DNA of 64,000 bases from an uncultured Alphaproteobacteria bacterium (GCA_944390275.1 CALXPL010000001.1:62001-126000), one strand, 5' to 3'; counted from the stretch's first letter, positions 38,698 through 47,897 are shown. The notes: generated by a model not told the origin, from the sequence alone. Program-made: numbers and translations.

Positions 38698-41130
38698 TTA
38701 CGCTATGTTTAAATATTTTGTTACAAAATTATCTTCCCCATATTCCTTAATTAATTCTTCTACCAGTAAAACATTTTTACGCCCTGAGTTGTATAGTTTT
38801 AAATATGGTCCTAACCCACTTAAATCAACATCTAAAATAACTGATTCTCCCGTTGCCGGACGAGAAAGTAATATTGCATAAGGAAACTCTCGATAACTCT
38901 TTCCAAAAATAAAATCTATCTCTCTATCCGTTAAATTCCAGTTAGCATAATCATCCGGCGTAGCTTGTGGATTTCTAAAAAAGATTACTGTTTGGCATTG
39001 TCCACGAATTACCTCTCCAACTCCTAATGTATCTATAATATTCGGTTGTTGGAATGCACACAAATAAGCCTGCCTTTTTTTACGACCTTCTTGTAATCCT
39101 ATCATAAAATAATCCCTAAACATTGGATGTTTTAACATTGGTGCCGTTTCATCTATCATGATTAGTGATGGAACTCCGGTTTCTCCCGTTTCTGATTGTA
39201 TTCGGTGCATAATATAACTAATAACAGCCGGGGCTAATGTTTCATCTTCAAAAATATGCGTAAAATCAAAAGCCATAAATCTTTTCTGTTTCAAATCTAA
39301 GCTATCTTCATTCGCATTAAATATGTTTCCGTATTGCTCCGGATTTACCCAACGATATAATTCTCGTCTCATATTTCCTGTTGGCGAAAAACAGCTTTTA
39401 TATAAATTCTTCATAACGCGTTCTTCTGGACGCAAATATTCAAATGCTGTTGTTACAGCTCGGCTTATCTCTTTTTCTGATAGGGCATCATCAACCAAGG
39501 TTATTGCTTTCATCCATCTTCTTAAAAATGCTCGGTTTATTGGTGTGTCATTACAATCAAAGGGATTCATTGAAACATTTTTTTCATCACCGTCAAATCC
39601 TATATATGCGCCACCTATTGATCTTGTAAAAATTTCTGCACCTCTGTGTCTATCAAAGAAAAACACTCTTAAATCTCCGTGTCTCATTGCCTGTCCGGCT
39701 AAAAATGTTAACAATGTTGTTTTTCCTTGACCCGTCGGACCTATAATACAGCAGTGAGCAACTGCCGAATCTTCATCGGATACATGAAATTGAAAACGAT
39801 ATGCTGAACCTGATGTCGTTCTAAAAATGCTGATTGCGCCAGGTCCCCAGTCACTTTTATTAAAACCTTCTGATGGTTTATCAAATGATACTGCCGTCGC
39901 AACAACTCTTGATAAATAGCGATATGTTCTCGGGTATGTTTCATATGTCGGAAATTGATTGAAAAATGTCGCTTGTGTTACCCAACCTTCTCTTACCGGA
40001 GTTACGCTAAATAAACGACATATCCTTTGTACTTCACTCTCTCCGAAATCTATTTCTTCCATACTTTCGCCTTTTATGATTATTGTCATGGCATATTCTG
40101 TTAAAGCCTGATAATCTGTATCACTTTCTTCTATTGCAGATAAGGCTTCTCCATATTGATTAATGACATCCGGCGAAAAGCTGGTGATTTGTGCCATTCT
40201 TTGTTGTTGCATTAATAATGCTCGAGCATGGGGTTTGAAAATAGGCTTAATGTTATGTAAAAGTGTTAACTCACAATCTATGGAAAGCAACGTTGCTATC
40301 ATACTTTCATCCATGTAGTCTCCTGATGTGCGTATTCCCATTGTTATGGCATACATTTCTCTATCCCCAGAAAAAAAACGTATTACTCCTTTTTCTCCGG
40401 TAAAATGTATATAATCTGACGTCAAGAGTTCATTTAATTGATATCCTTCCGCGCCTCTTACTTTGGGAATCGGCTTGCTTATGGGACTACAAATTCGCGT
40501 AAAAACGGAAAATGGACTTTCTTTTGCCGGACTATCTTCCGTTTCATACATGGGTTTAACTCCATATTCATTTAATGTCGCCAATAAACTTTGCGAAGCA
40601 TAATTCAAATCTTTCAAAGCATCTTGTCTATCCGGTACTGATAATATTATATAATGTTCATTAGAATAAACCCGGTCTAAATTATTTTTCCATGTCGCCG
40701 ATATTTGTTCTAGAAGTTGATTGTTAAAATCCCCTTTATCTTCTTCTAATGGAATTTTATCTCTTAATGTAATAACTCGGCATACTACCTGTAAATCAGA
40801 CATACCATCTATCCATGTTTTTCTTGCTTCTAACATAGATAAATTCTTTTCATCCGTTACAAAGGATAAGTCAGCTCCTTCAACTCGGAAAACTCTCGCA
40901 AATGAACCATTGTAACAACGTATGGTAATTCCATCTGACATTAACTTATTAAACGGAAGAAAATCAGCTACCCGGGACTCATAGGGCTGTGGTAAAATAC
41001 TCCGTCCTAATTTGGTCGCCCAAAGACCGGCAAATGCCGCTGCCGATATAAACCCTATAACGGTTACCAGAACTTCTATTGATGATAAACCTTGTACAAA
41101 GGTATCAAAAAAATTAAAATCAGGGCTCAA
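38698..41130 (-). CDS. virB4: VirB4-family secretion ATPase
   Basis: An 810-aa ATPase that powers pilus biogenesis and substrate transfer. There is a hydrophobic segment near residues 17-38 (VLVTVIGFISAAAFAGLWA), a VirB4 N-terminal domain, then Walker A IIGPTGQGKTTLLTFLAG and the partner motif FFFDRHRGAEIFTRSIGG. Walker B is SLIMIDETAPMLKHP, followed by RKKRQAYLCAFQQPN. VirB3 is a separate upstream gene. Translation starts at TTG (41130) with AAAGGGGAA 7 bases upstream, inside the end of virB3. It is followed by the coiled-coil block. Confidence 0.93.
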   Translation of the reverse strand: MSPDFNFFDTFVQGLSSIEVLVTVIGFISAAAFAGLWATKLGRSILPQPYESRVADFLPFNKLMSDGITIRCYNGSFARVFRVEGADLSFVTDEKNLSMLEARKTWIDGMSDLQVVCRVITLRDKIPLEEDKGDFNNQLLEQISATWKNNLDRVYSNEHYIILSVPDRQDALKDLNYASQSLLATLNEYGVKPMYETEDSPAKESPFSVFTRICSPISKPIPKVRGAEGYQLNELLTSDYIHFTGEKGVIRFFSGDREMYAITMGIRTSGDYMDESMIATLLSIDCELTLLHNIKPIFKPHARALLMQQQRMAQITSFSPDVINQYGEALSAIEESDTDYQALTEYAMTIIIKGESMEEIDFGESEVQRICRLFSVTPVREGWVTQATFFNQFPTYETYPRTYRYLSRVVATAVSFDKPSEGFNKSDWGPGAISIFRTTSGSAYRFQFHVSDEDSAVAHCCIIGPTGQGKTTLLTFLAGQAMRHGDLRVFFFDRHRGAEIFTRSIGGAYIGFDGDEKNVSMNPFDCNDTPINRAFLRRWMKAITLVDDALSEKEISRAVTTAFEYLRPEERVMKNLYKSCFSPTGNMRRELYRWVNPEQYGNIFNANEDSLDLKQKRFMAFDFTHIFEDETLAPAVISYIMHRIQSETGETGVPSLIMIDETAPMLKHPMFRDYFMIGLQEGRKKRQAYLCAFQQPNIIDTLGVGEVIRGQCQTVIFFRNPQATPDDYANWNLTDREIDFIFGKSYREFPYAILLSRPATGESVILDVDLSGLGPYLKLYNSGRKNVLLVEELIKEYGEDNFVTKYLNIA

Positions 41131-41410
41131 ATTTATTCCCCTTTACTTTATATAGGTTTTTAGATACTTTGTGTGTTTGCCCGTATGCTTGTATCATTGT
41201 TGATATGTGCGGCTCTTTTGCTCCGTATAATACTATACAAGTGTGCACACCTACTATGGTAAATAAAAAGATTATCGGGTTAATATCAAAAACGCCTATT
41301 GACATAAACATCAACGGAAATTGCAATGCCAAATTTACCAAAGTTGGTAAAAACGGCCCCCAAAGTATCTTAGGAGGATTTGCTACCGCTTTTAAAATCA
41401 TTGCCCGCAT
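41120..41410 (-). CDS. virB3: VirB3-like inner-membrane protein
   Basis: A 96-aa protein with two closely spaced hydrophobic segments (~20-40 and ~44-62: LALQFPLMFMSIGVF and PIIFLFTIVGVHTCIVLYG). A short cytoplasmic tail follows, beginning AKEPHISTMIQAYG. That is the normal VirB3/TrbD layout and length. The gene overlaps the start of virB4, its usual partner. AAGGAAGAG lies upstream of the ATG. A terminator hairpin lies between it and the pilin genes. Confidence 0.85.
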   Translation of the reverse strand: MRAMILKAVANPPKILWGPFLPTLVNLALQFPLMFMSIGVFDINPIIFLFTIVGVHTCIVLYGAKEPHISTMIQAYGQTHKVSKNLYKVKGNKFEP

Positions 41411-41461
41411 TTCTCTTCCTTCTTGTTTTTTTATTGTCTTTGTTGTTTCTTTCTATAAACA

Positions 41462-41486
41462 AAAAACTGAGTTACCCTCAGTTTTT
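41462..41486 (-). terminator. Hairpin terminator between virB2-like genes and virB3
   Basis: A perfect 10-bp stem, AAAAACTGAG (41462-41471) with CTCAGTTTTT (41477-41486), and a 5-base loop. Read on the minus strand it ends in a T-run, so it is a good intrinsic terminator placed between the two pilin genes and virB3. Partial read-through would give more pilin than machine. Confidence 0.75.
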
Positions 41487-41540
41487 ATTCTAAATTATTT
41501 TTTATGAAAAAGAAGTTAACACTAATATTTTTTTGTTATA

Positions 41541-41936
41541 TTAATTGGCATTTTTTAAACTATCTTGTATATCAATTGAACTATCTTTTAAATCACTTTC
41601 CGTCATATAAGATAAAATACCGGCCGTCATCGCTATAACCAATAAACCTATAATTATTGCTGATAACCATTTCCAGTTTAGATTTCCAAAGAACCCTCCT
41701 ATGGCAATTCCTATTATTCCAAAACCCGCAACTGCATATATTACTGTCTTCATCCCCTCAAAAATCTTTGAACCACTTTCTGTTAATTGACTAAAAAGTG
41801 CAGCTTCTGCATCAAATGCGGTTATCACTATTAATGTTGCCATAAGGAACAATAATATCATGTGCTTGTAACTACTCATTCTCGTTAATAAAAAGGGAGA
41901 ATGTTTTGCCGTTTCTTTATTTTTTAAAAAATGCAC
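41541..41936 (-). CDS. virB2: VirB2-like pilin, second tandem copy
   Basis: A small TrbC/VirB2-type pilin. A signal segment (HMILLFLMATLIVITAF, cleavage near AEA-ALF) is followed by two hydrophobic helices separated by a short charged loop with NLNWKWLSAIIIG. The same NWKW element occurs in the upstream copy (VNWKWFASLAVG). GTG at 41936 has GGGAG 7 bases upstream. An alternative ATG at 41879 gives a more usual signal peptide but has no Shine-Dalgarno sequence. The longer form would carry an unusual 19-residue leader. A 9-bp inverted repeat (AAGGGAGAA at 41893, TTCTCCCTT at 41942) spans the start region. Confidence 0.8.
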   Translation of the reverse strand: MHFLKNKETAKHSPFLLTRMSSYKHMILLFLMATLIVITAFDAEAALFSQLTESGSKIFEGMKTVIYAVAGFGIIGIAIGGFFGNLNWKWLSAIIIGLLVIAMTAGILSYMTESDLKDSSIDIQDSLKNAN

Positions 41937-41980
41937 AACTCTTCTCCCTTATTTATTAAACTGAATGAATTTTTATTTTG

Positions 41981-42343
41981 TTATATGTTACCAAATGTTG
42001 TGGTCAAACCAGCTGTTGTGGCTTCTGTACTACCTGTTGCGTATTCAACAATAGAACTTGCCGCAGCCAAAATTGCCAAACCAACGGCCAAAGAGGCAAA
42101 CCATTTCCAGTTTACTTTTCCAAAAATTGCCGCCCAAGCCAAACCAACTAAACCAAAACCACCAATAATGAAAATTATGGTCTTTACTGATGAAAAGACT
42201 GACGTTGCTTTTTGTGTCGCCGTCTGCATAATTGTCGATCCTGATGCTGATGTTCCTTGAGCTGCTGCATCGCCAATCATTCCGACAAACACGATCAAAG
42301 CCATTGTCGCTAATGTCCATATATTCTTTTTCAGGAATTGCAT
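41981..42343 (-). CDS. virB2: VirB2-like pilin, first tandem copy
   Basis: A 120-aa prepilin from ATG 42343, preceded by AAGGAG (a longer frame to 42382 lacks support). The signal peptide ends near DAAAQ. The mature protein has a Thr/Ser-rich N-terminus, hydrophobic helix one (TIIFIIGGFGLVGLAWAAIF), the loop GKVNWKWFA and helix two. It is the first gene of the secretion locus, and VirB2 subunits polymerise into the conjugative-type pilus. Two non-identical copies suggest a mixed filament or alternative pilins. Confidence 0.85.
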   Translation of the reverse strand: MQFLKKNIWTLATMALIVFVGMIGDAAAQGTSASGSTIMQTATQKATSVFSSVKTIIFIIGGFGLVGLAWAAIFGKVNWKWFASLAVGLAILAAASSIVEYATGSTEATTAGLTTTFGNI

Positions 42344-42661
42344 TATTTTTCTCCTTACATATTTAACAGCAAAACTATACATTTATTATGATATATGATT
42401 TTTTTGTTTTTTTCCAGAAATATCGAAAACAAAAATAACCCCATAACACTTTGATTAAACTCAATATTTTTTACTGTAACAAAAAGTTCACAGTTCTTAA
42501 AATTGCGTTAATATCTACCTTATTTATCATGTAAAAGTAAATTTTTTGATAATAACTGTTTTCTTCTCTTATTATTTTCTTCTAAATATCTGGGTATAAT
42601 TTGACAATTCCTTTGCCAAGAGTCGCGTTTTGTTTTATCTAGAAATTAAGAGGGTTTATTT
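42344..42661. promoter_or_regulatory. Divergent control region between secretion locus and pilus operon
   Basis: A 318-bp AT-rich gene-free region separates the two divergent machines. On the plus strand TATAAT at 42595-42600, with TG shortly upstream, is a good -10 for the gene at 42662; the -35 is weak. On the minus strand TATAGT (42374-42379) could serve virB2, without a clear -35. No repeats or riboswitch-like structures stand out. Confidence 0.4.
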
Positions 42662-44257
42662 ATGGTAAAAATGGGGTTTATTACTTGTATTTATAGCTTT
42701 TTTTTATCATTGCTTGCATTTACTTTTGTTAGCAATAGCTTTTTTTGTGCAAAACATCAAACCTCTAAAGAAGTTTCTCTTTCTAAAAATATTAATCTCT
42801 TTCAAAATAATGCTTCTTTTTTTGCTACCCCCTTTACAAACAATTCTTTTGCTCCTGTAAAAAAAGAACATCTTATTGACATCCCCCCACTCTTGAAAGA
42901 TACTGTTGCTCTATTGCCTAATGCGACTTCTTATGAAGCCGAATCACAAAAAAGACCCTCTAAAAAAGAAAAAATTATTTCTTCTCTTGAAAATGTTTCT
43001 CTTCCTCAGTATGAAGAAAACAATCAAAAAAATAAAATTACAAATTTTCACCATGTCCTCAATAAATCTTCCGTTGTTCAAGAACATAAAAAGCAAAATA
43101 GCAATACAGTGGCAAAAGCTCTCTCAAAAGTTGCTTCCTTTCAACCTATCCCTTTACAATATTCCGGCGTGAAACCTCTTTTTTCTGGAAATACTATTGC
43201 TATAAACAGCCCTCTGGCTTCTAAGCAACTTGCTATGGCTCATACAGATACTCCATTAAATTCTTTTTCAGCAGAAAAATCATCTGAAAAGTCTGAAAAG
43301 GCAGAAAATACTCTTGCAAACAAAGAAAACAGCATCCCAAAAAATTGGAAAAAAATTGATGATATGCAAAATAATATAAAAGATAAAAAAAATAAGAATC
43401 CCAATACTTCACTTTATAATATGCAACAAGTTGAAATTATCGGAGAAATAAAAGACGAAGAAAAAAAATCTGATAATACAAAAATATCCTTTAATAAAAC
43501 CCAAGAAGAAAAAGATATTACTCAAGTTTTAAGCGATGACAGCAAGTTAAAAAAAGATATTACGACCACGAAAGTTGCCGGAGAAGTTGTTAATAATCTC
43601 CTTATTCCTATACCTGAAGATATCATAAATGATAAAAATTTAACACCACAACTTGTATCTGATCCTAACGACAAAAAACTTGAACAAGAATTAATTCAAG
43701 AAGAAAATAAAATTACAGTCACTTCTCAAAATTCTAACGATGTAACGTCTCAAGAAACAGAAAACAAAAAAGAAAGTTCTAAAGGGAAAAGCGGCGGACT
43801 GCTACAAAGTTTAACTTCCATTTTTTCAAACAAATCTGAAAATAATGATATAAATGATTCATCGAACAAAAAAAATAAAGATGACAATTTTAACGACGAC
43901 CCGCTCCAATATGAAAAAGATGGAAAAATATTACCTTCAGAAATGAGATTATCTTTTCAACCTAATCGTGCTGAAATTTCAGGAAAAACACTTAAATGGA
44001 TACAGGCTTTTGGAGAAAAGGCTAAAAATAACGATGGCATAATCATCGAAATTCGCATAGACGGAACAACTTATTATGCTCTTCAACAAAAACGTTTAAA
44101 TTTATTATACAATATTTTAACTAATTTGGGTTTAGACTATAATAAAATCAGCACGGTATTTACTGCTCGAGATACCAATTCTTTTATAATCCGAACAGTA
44201 AGACCCGCAGAAAACAAAGAAAAAAGACGAGATCCCGTCGCAATGTATTATCAATAA
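42662..44257 (+). CDS. Exported protein with OmpA-like C-terminal domain
   Basis: A 531-aa protein with an N-terminal signal or anchor segment (FFLSLLAFTFVSNSFF). A ~380-residue Lys/Asn/Ser/Glu-rich low-complexity region follows, then a C-terminal ~95-residue domain with the OmpA/MotB beta-alpha rhythm. In that domain MRLSFQPNRAEISGKTLKWI, IEIRIDGTTYYALQQKRLN and the following NILTNLGLDYNKI align by pattern. The usual Asp and Arg that bind diaminopimelate (TDxxG...NxxLSxxRA) are not conserved, so peptidoglycan binding is uncertain. It is the first plus-strand gene ahead of the pilus genes, and GAGGG precedes the start. The product may be a periplasmic spacer linked to either machine. Confidence 0.55.
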   Translation: MVKMGFITCIYSFFLSLLAFTFVSNSFFCAKHQTSKEVSLSKNINLFQNNASFFATPFTNNSFAPVKKEHLIDIPPLLKDTVALLPNATSYEAESQKRPSKKEKIISSLENVSLPQYEENNQKNKITNFHHVLNKSSVVQEHKKQNSNTVAKALSKVASFQPIPLQYSGVKPLFSGNTIAINSPLASKQLAMAHTDTPLNSFSAEKSSEKSEKAENTLANKENSIPKNWKKIDDMQNNIKDKKNKNPNTSLYNMQQVEIIGEIKDEEKKSDNTKISFNKTQEEKDITQVLSDDSKLKKDITTTKVAGEVVNNLLIPIPEDIINDKNLTPQLVSDPNDKKLEQELIQEENKITVTSQNSNDVTSQETENKKESSKGKSGGLLQSLTSIFSNKSENNDINDSSNKKNKDDNFNDDPLQYEKDGKILPSEMRLSFQPNRAEISGKTLKWIQAFGEKAKNNDGIIIEIRIDGTTYYALQQKRLNLLYNILTNLGLDYNKISTVFTARDTNSFIIRTVRPAENKEKRRDPVAMYYQ

Positions 44258-44287
44258 TGTAAGCTGGTAATAAGTTGCGCCTTATTC

Positions 44288-44315
44288 TTGATTATTTGTT
44301 TTCAGCATGTATTAT
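44288..44315 (+). promoter_or_regulatory. Candidate promoter of the type IVb pilus operon
   Basis: TTGATT (44288-44293) and TATTAT (44310-44315) with a 16-bp spacer, about 40 bases before the first pilus gene, in the 95-bp gap after the OmpA-like gene. A plausible sigma-70 match, not a strong one. Confidence 0.4.
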
Positions 44316-44352
44316 TGAGGTAAAAAATATAAAATATTGCTAAAGGAATAGG

Positions 44353-45003
44353 ATGATGATTGCAAAAACAAAATTAACGGCAACGGTATTGGCTTTGTTT
44401 ATCGTGTCAAGTTGTGCAGGCATGTGGGAGCCAGCGCCAGAAGTGCCTGTTGTTCCTTGCGAAGACGAAGCCTCCGAAGGCAATTTTGAGCCGCAGCAAA
44501 GCAGTAATGAATATGTAAATTACACACAAACTACTGCAAATTACAGAGAATACGGTGAAAGGACACCTCGCGACCAATATATTACTCAGGCCGGAGCTGG
44601 AAATAATTTATCAGCGGCAATTCCTCCTAGAATAGAAGACGAATTTATCGATTATGAAGAAGAAATTCGCTCTAACGAAGATGGGGACGGTATGGCAGAA
44701 ACAGAATACGCAGAAGGTTATATTGCCGAAGATCCTGTTGAAGACTGGCTTGCTGAAGAAGGAAAAACATTAAAAGATTTATTGACAGATTGGAGTGATA
44801 AATCCGGATGGCGTCTAGTTTGGAAGTCTAATCGTAATTATACTTTAACCGCAGGTGCTATGTTCCGTGGTCGTTTTGCAGATGTCAGTTCGGCTTTAAT
44901 CAGAGCTTTTGCTAGAGCGCAACCTGCTCCTATAGGAACTTTTTATAAAGGCAACAGAGTATTAGTCGTAGAGACTATGGAGGATGAGAATGCATATGAA
45001 TAA
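44353..45003 (+). CDS. pilL: TcpQ/PilL-type pilus lipoprotein
   Basis: A 216-aa lipoprotein (lipobox VSSC, Cys22). It has an acidic low-complexity linker and a C-terminal TcpQ domain at ~130-212. That domain includes EEGKTLKDLLTDWSDKSGWR and YTLTAGAMFRGRFADVSSAL, the fold that precedes or accompanies type IVb secretins (toxin-coregulated pilus Q; PilL of R64). It probably supports secretin assembly in the outer membrane. AGGA lies upstream of the ATG, and the end overlaps pilN by 14 bases. Confidence 0.8.
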   Translation: MMIAKTKLTATVLALFIVSSCAGMWEPAPEVPVVPCEDEASEGNFEPQQSSNEYVNYTQTTANYREYGERTPRDQYITQAGAGNNLSAAIPPRIEDEFIDYEEEIRSNEDGDGMAETEYAEGYIAEDPVEDWLAEEGKTLKDLLTDWSDKSGWRLVWKSNRNYTLTAGAMFRGRFADVSSALIRAFARAQPAPIGTFYKGNRVLVVETMEDENAYE

Positions 45004-46597
45004 TTTAATAAAATATAGTCTTGGCTTAGCATTTGTTGCCGTTATGGCAGCTTGCTCCATGTCTACAAGTATGGATGCAACGTTAGAAAAAGAAGTACAA
45101 ACCGTATCTACGCTTCATGAAGCAGCTAAAGCTCCAACAGAGCTTGCTCCTGATGATGTTGTTCGCGTAAAAAATGACATCTGGCTTGGAGATACAAGTG
45201 AAGTTCAATATGAAGGAGAGCCAATACCTTTCTATTTGGAAGGGAAAGAGGGTATTACTTTAATTAGTAACCGTCCTATTACTTTGTTTGAAATTGGCGA
45301 TATGATTAATAAAATTACTTCTGTAAAAGTTCGTTTTGCTACTGGGCTTGAAGAAGAAATCAAGAAGAATGCTAGTGCTAATCAACCTACTCCCGAATCT
45401 TTGAATGCCGATTGGGCTGATCCACAAAAAATGCTTGTATCTTATAGAGGCCCTTTAAGTGGTTTGCTTGATGAAGTTTCTTCTCGTTTCGGCATTTGGT
45501 GGAAATATGATAAAAAAGAAATTTATTTTTATAAGTATGTAACAAGAACATTTGTACTTTATAGCCTACCGACTAAACCTTCTTTGTCTGTTCAAGTCGG
45601 TGGTCAAACAGAAGGAGATAACGGGAATTCTTCAATATCTCTTACCAGTAGTGTGGAAGTTGAATTATGGGCAAACATAGAAAAAACCATCACATCAATG
45701 ATTGAAAAAGATTCTAAGTTAACTCTAGATTCTGCTAATGGTACAATTTCTTTAACGGCTAATCCTAATGACATTCGAAAAGTAGCAAAATATATTAATG
45801 AACAAAATGCACGTTTGGCTCGTCAAGTTGCAATTAGCGTTAAAGTTCTTCAAGTTTCTATTAGTGATTCCGATAAGTATGGACTTGATTTAAGTGCTGC
45901 TTTTGATGACGGGAAAAGTTCAGTATCTATGCTTAGTCCAATAAACTCTCTTGGCGATGAAGTCGCAAAAAATCTTGAAATGAGAGTTATGCCCGGTAAT
46001 TGGAACATCGGAGCAAGTTTGCAAGCCTTATCAGAACAAGGCACGACTAATGTGGTTACAAGCGGTACTGTTACAACATTAAATAACAAACCTGCCCCTA
46101 TTCAAGTCGTTCGTAAACAAAATTATATTTCTGAAATTACCAAAACAAATAGCGGCGGTGATGGAGATTATTATGACATATCAACAGAAACTGAAGAAAT
46201 CGAAACTGGTTTTACCATGGATGTTTTACCAAGAATTCTGGAACATGGTCGTTTACTGTTAATGTTTAATTTAACTTTGTCAGATTTAATTTCATTAGAA
46301 AAAGTTTCTTTAGGTGGAAATGGCGAAGACGATGGTCAATACATTCAAAACCCAATTATTGAGTCTCGCGGTTTCAACCAAGAAGTAGCTTTAAAATCTG
46401 GGGAATCTCTTGTTCTGACTGGTTATGAACGCGTTAACAATACAGCTGAAAAGTCGGGTGTTGGTTCAGCAACAAATTCTTTGTTCGGGGGTACAGCTAC
46501 CGCGTCAAAAGAAAGAACCATTTTAGTTATTATCTTGACTCCGGTTGTTTTGGAATCTCCTATGAATCCCGAAACGCGCGTTACCAACAGAATATAG
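44990..46597 (+). CDS. pilN: Type IVb pilus secretin (PilN family)
   Basis: The outer-membrane channel for the pilus fibre, about 535 aa. It is a lipoprotein (VMAACS) with N-terminal periplasmic domains to ~270 and a C-terminal secretin domain containing QALSEQGTTNVVTSGTVTTL and, near the end, ERTILVIILTPVVLESP. I choose ATG 44990, six bases after GGAGG; ATG 44996 is an alternative and 44984 is too close to the ribosome site. It lies in the classic pilL-N-O-P-Q-R-S order of R64-type thin pili. Confidence 0.9.
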   Translation: MHMNNLIKYSLGLAFVAVMAACSMSTSMDATLEKEVQTVSTLHEAAKAPTELAPDDVVRVKNDIWLGDTSEVQYEGEPIPFYLEGKEGITLISNRPITLFEIGDMINKITSVKVRFATGLEEEIKKNASANQPTPESLNADWADPQKMLVSYRGPLSGLLDEVSSRFGIWWKYDKKEIYFYKYVTRTFVLYSLPTKPSLSVQVGGQTEGDNGNSSISLTSSVEVELWANIEKTITSMIEKDSKLTLDSANGTISLTANPNDIRKVAKYINEQNARLARQVAISVKVLQVSISDSDKYGLDLSAAFDDGKSSVSMLSPINSLGDEVAKNLEMRVMPGNWNIGASLQALSEQGTTNVVTSGTVTTLNNKPAPIQVVRKQNYISEITKTNSGGDGDYYDISTETEEIETGFTMDVLPRILEHGRLLLMFNLTLSDLISLEKVSLGGNGEDDGQYIQNPIIESRGFNQEVALKSGESLVLTGYERVNNTAEKSGVGSATNSLFGGTATASKERTILVIILTPVVLESPMNPETRVTNRI

Positions 46598-46622
46598 TTA
46601 ACATTGTATAAGGACAAATATT

Positions 46623-47897
46623 GTGCTCGAAGATGCTAAGTTATTAGACGAAGATTACGAAGAAGGAAATTCCAAAACATGGGCCTCCAGTATTACTGTT
46701 GATGGAATAACTTATGCTACAAATTTATTCTGGCAACCATTACAAAATACTGAAGACCCTATCTCAGATGTAAGTGATGCATCTGAAGGTATCTTGGAAG
46801 GAGCAGATTTGTTCTGTATCAAACAAGGTAAAGCTCCTCAGTTTGGTATCTGTGTTTCTAAACAAGGTTATAAAAATGGTGAATTAGCGGGTGCTGTTAC
46901 AGTTTCTTCTGCTCTAGATGGTCTTTCTTCTTTCGTTGCCGTATTTAAAGTGAATACGGGTTGGTGGTATATATGCGTTAGAAACGATATCATCCTTTCT
47001 GACGGTGATATGGTCTTTTTAAACGAAGATGATGCTAAGAGCCAATTTATGTCAATGTTAGCCGTTCCTGACTGGGAAAAGAAGATAGCTCCAGAAGAAT
47101 GGCATATTGACGGAACAGAAGATGTTGATTTAACCTCTTTAATGAAAAAAGGTTCTCGGGTTAAATTACAAAAAATTAAAGCTCTTCGAGGCACAAAACT
47201 TTTAATGGTCGTAGCTGTTTCGGCTATTGTGGCATTATGGTTACTTTTTACCATAATTGATAGTATTCTTTTAGCTCCTCCTAAAAGACCAATGATTGCT
47301 CCTATTAAGCCCAAAGTCGTTCAACCTGTTAAAAAAATTCCTGAAGTCAAGCCTTGGGAAAAATTGACAGATGCTAATTATATATTGTCAAAATGTTATG
47401 AGAATATAGCTGCTGTTTCTGAAATCCTCCCCCCCGGATGGGAAATTGGTGAAATTAAGTGTGATAAGTCAGGAGCTCAAGCAACTTGGACACGTGTGGT
47501 TGGTCGTATTGTTTGGTTAAATGAGGCTTTGGACAATTCTGGCGTTAAATTTTCTTCACGCGCAGTGTCTCCTGACGGTAATGGGTTATCTGCTTCTGTA
47601 TCAATCGGTAAAGTGCCTACTGTATCTGTCGCTCCTACCAAAACAGCTGCAGATTTAAAAAATACAATCAATGATTTGTTTCAAGCAATTGGTCAAAATG
47701 TTGCTTTGTCTGATTATTCTTATACCTCACCACAAAATACGATTTATCGTTCCGTAAAATTTAAATTCTCTTCTGTTAATAATCCTATTATATGGAGAGA
47801 TTTGTTAACAAAATTTTCAGGACTTGAAATTATAATGATAAAATATAACAAAGATAGCGAAAGATGGGATTATGAAGGAGCAATCTATGCATTATAA
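46623..47897 (+). CDS. pilO: Type IVb pilus accessory protein PilO
   Basis: A 424-aa bitopic inner-membrane protein. A large cytoplasmic N-terminal domain (~1-190) is followed by one transmembrane segment at ~197-220 (LLMVVAVSAIVALWLLFTII), a Pro/Lys-rich stalk and a periplasmic C-terminal domain. This is the architecture of the R64 PilO/PAP_PilO family, which bridges the ATPase platform and the secretin. The start is GTG (46623) with AAGGA upstream. The gene ends inside the start of pilP. Assignment rests on architecture, position and overall resemblance. Confidence 0.8.
   Translation: MLEDAKLLDEDYEEGNSKTWASSITVDGITYATNLFWQPLQNTEDPISDVSDASEGILEGADLFCIKQGKAPQFGICVSKQGYKNGELAGAVTVSSALDGLSSFVAVFKVNTGWWYICVRNDIILSDGDMVFLNEDDAKSQFMSMLAVPDWEKKIAPEEWHIDGTEDVDLTSLMKKGSRVKLQKIKALRGTKLLMVVAVSAIVALWLLFTIIDSILLAPPKRPMIAPIKPKVVQPVKKIPEVKPWEKLTDANYILSKCYENIAAVSEILPPGWEIGEIKCDKSGAQATWTRVVGRIVWLNEALDNSGVKFSSRAVSPDGNGLSASVSIGKVPTVSVAPTKTAADLKNTINDLFQAIGQNVALSDYSYTSPQNTIYRSVKFKFSSVNNPIIWRDLLTKFSGLEIIMIKYNKDSERWDYEGAIYAL

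Noticed and set aside
41893..41950. Regulatory hairpin over the second virB2 start
   Set aside because: The 9-bp inverted repeat encloses a ~40-base AT-rich loop and includes the ribosome site; it may be chance, so it is mentioned only in the gene entry.
18556..42343. Dot/Icm (type IVB) secretion system
   Set aside because: VirB8/IcmL-like proteins and repeat VirB10/DotG resemblance suggested it, but VirB3, VirB4, VirB9 and VirB11-type proteins and no DotA/DotC/DotD fit a VirB-type system better.
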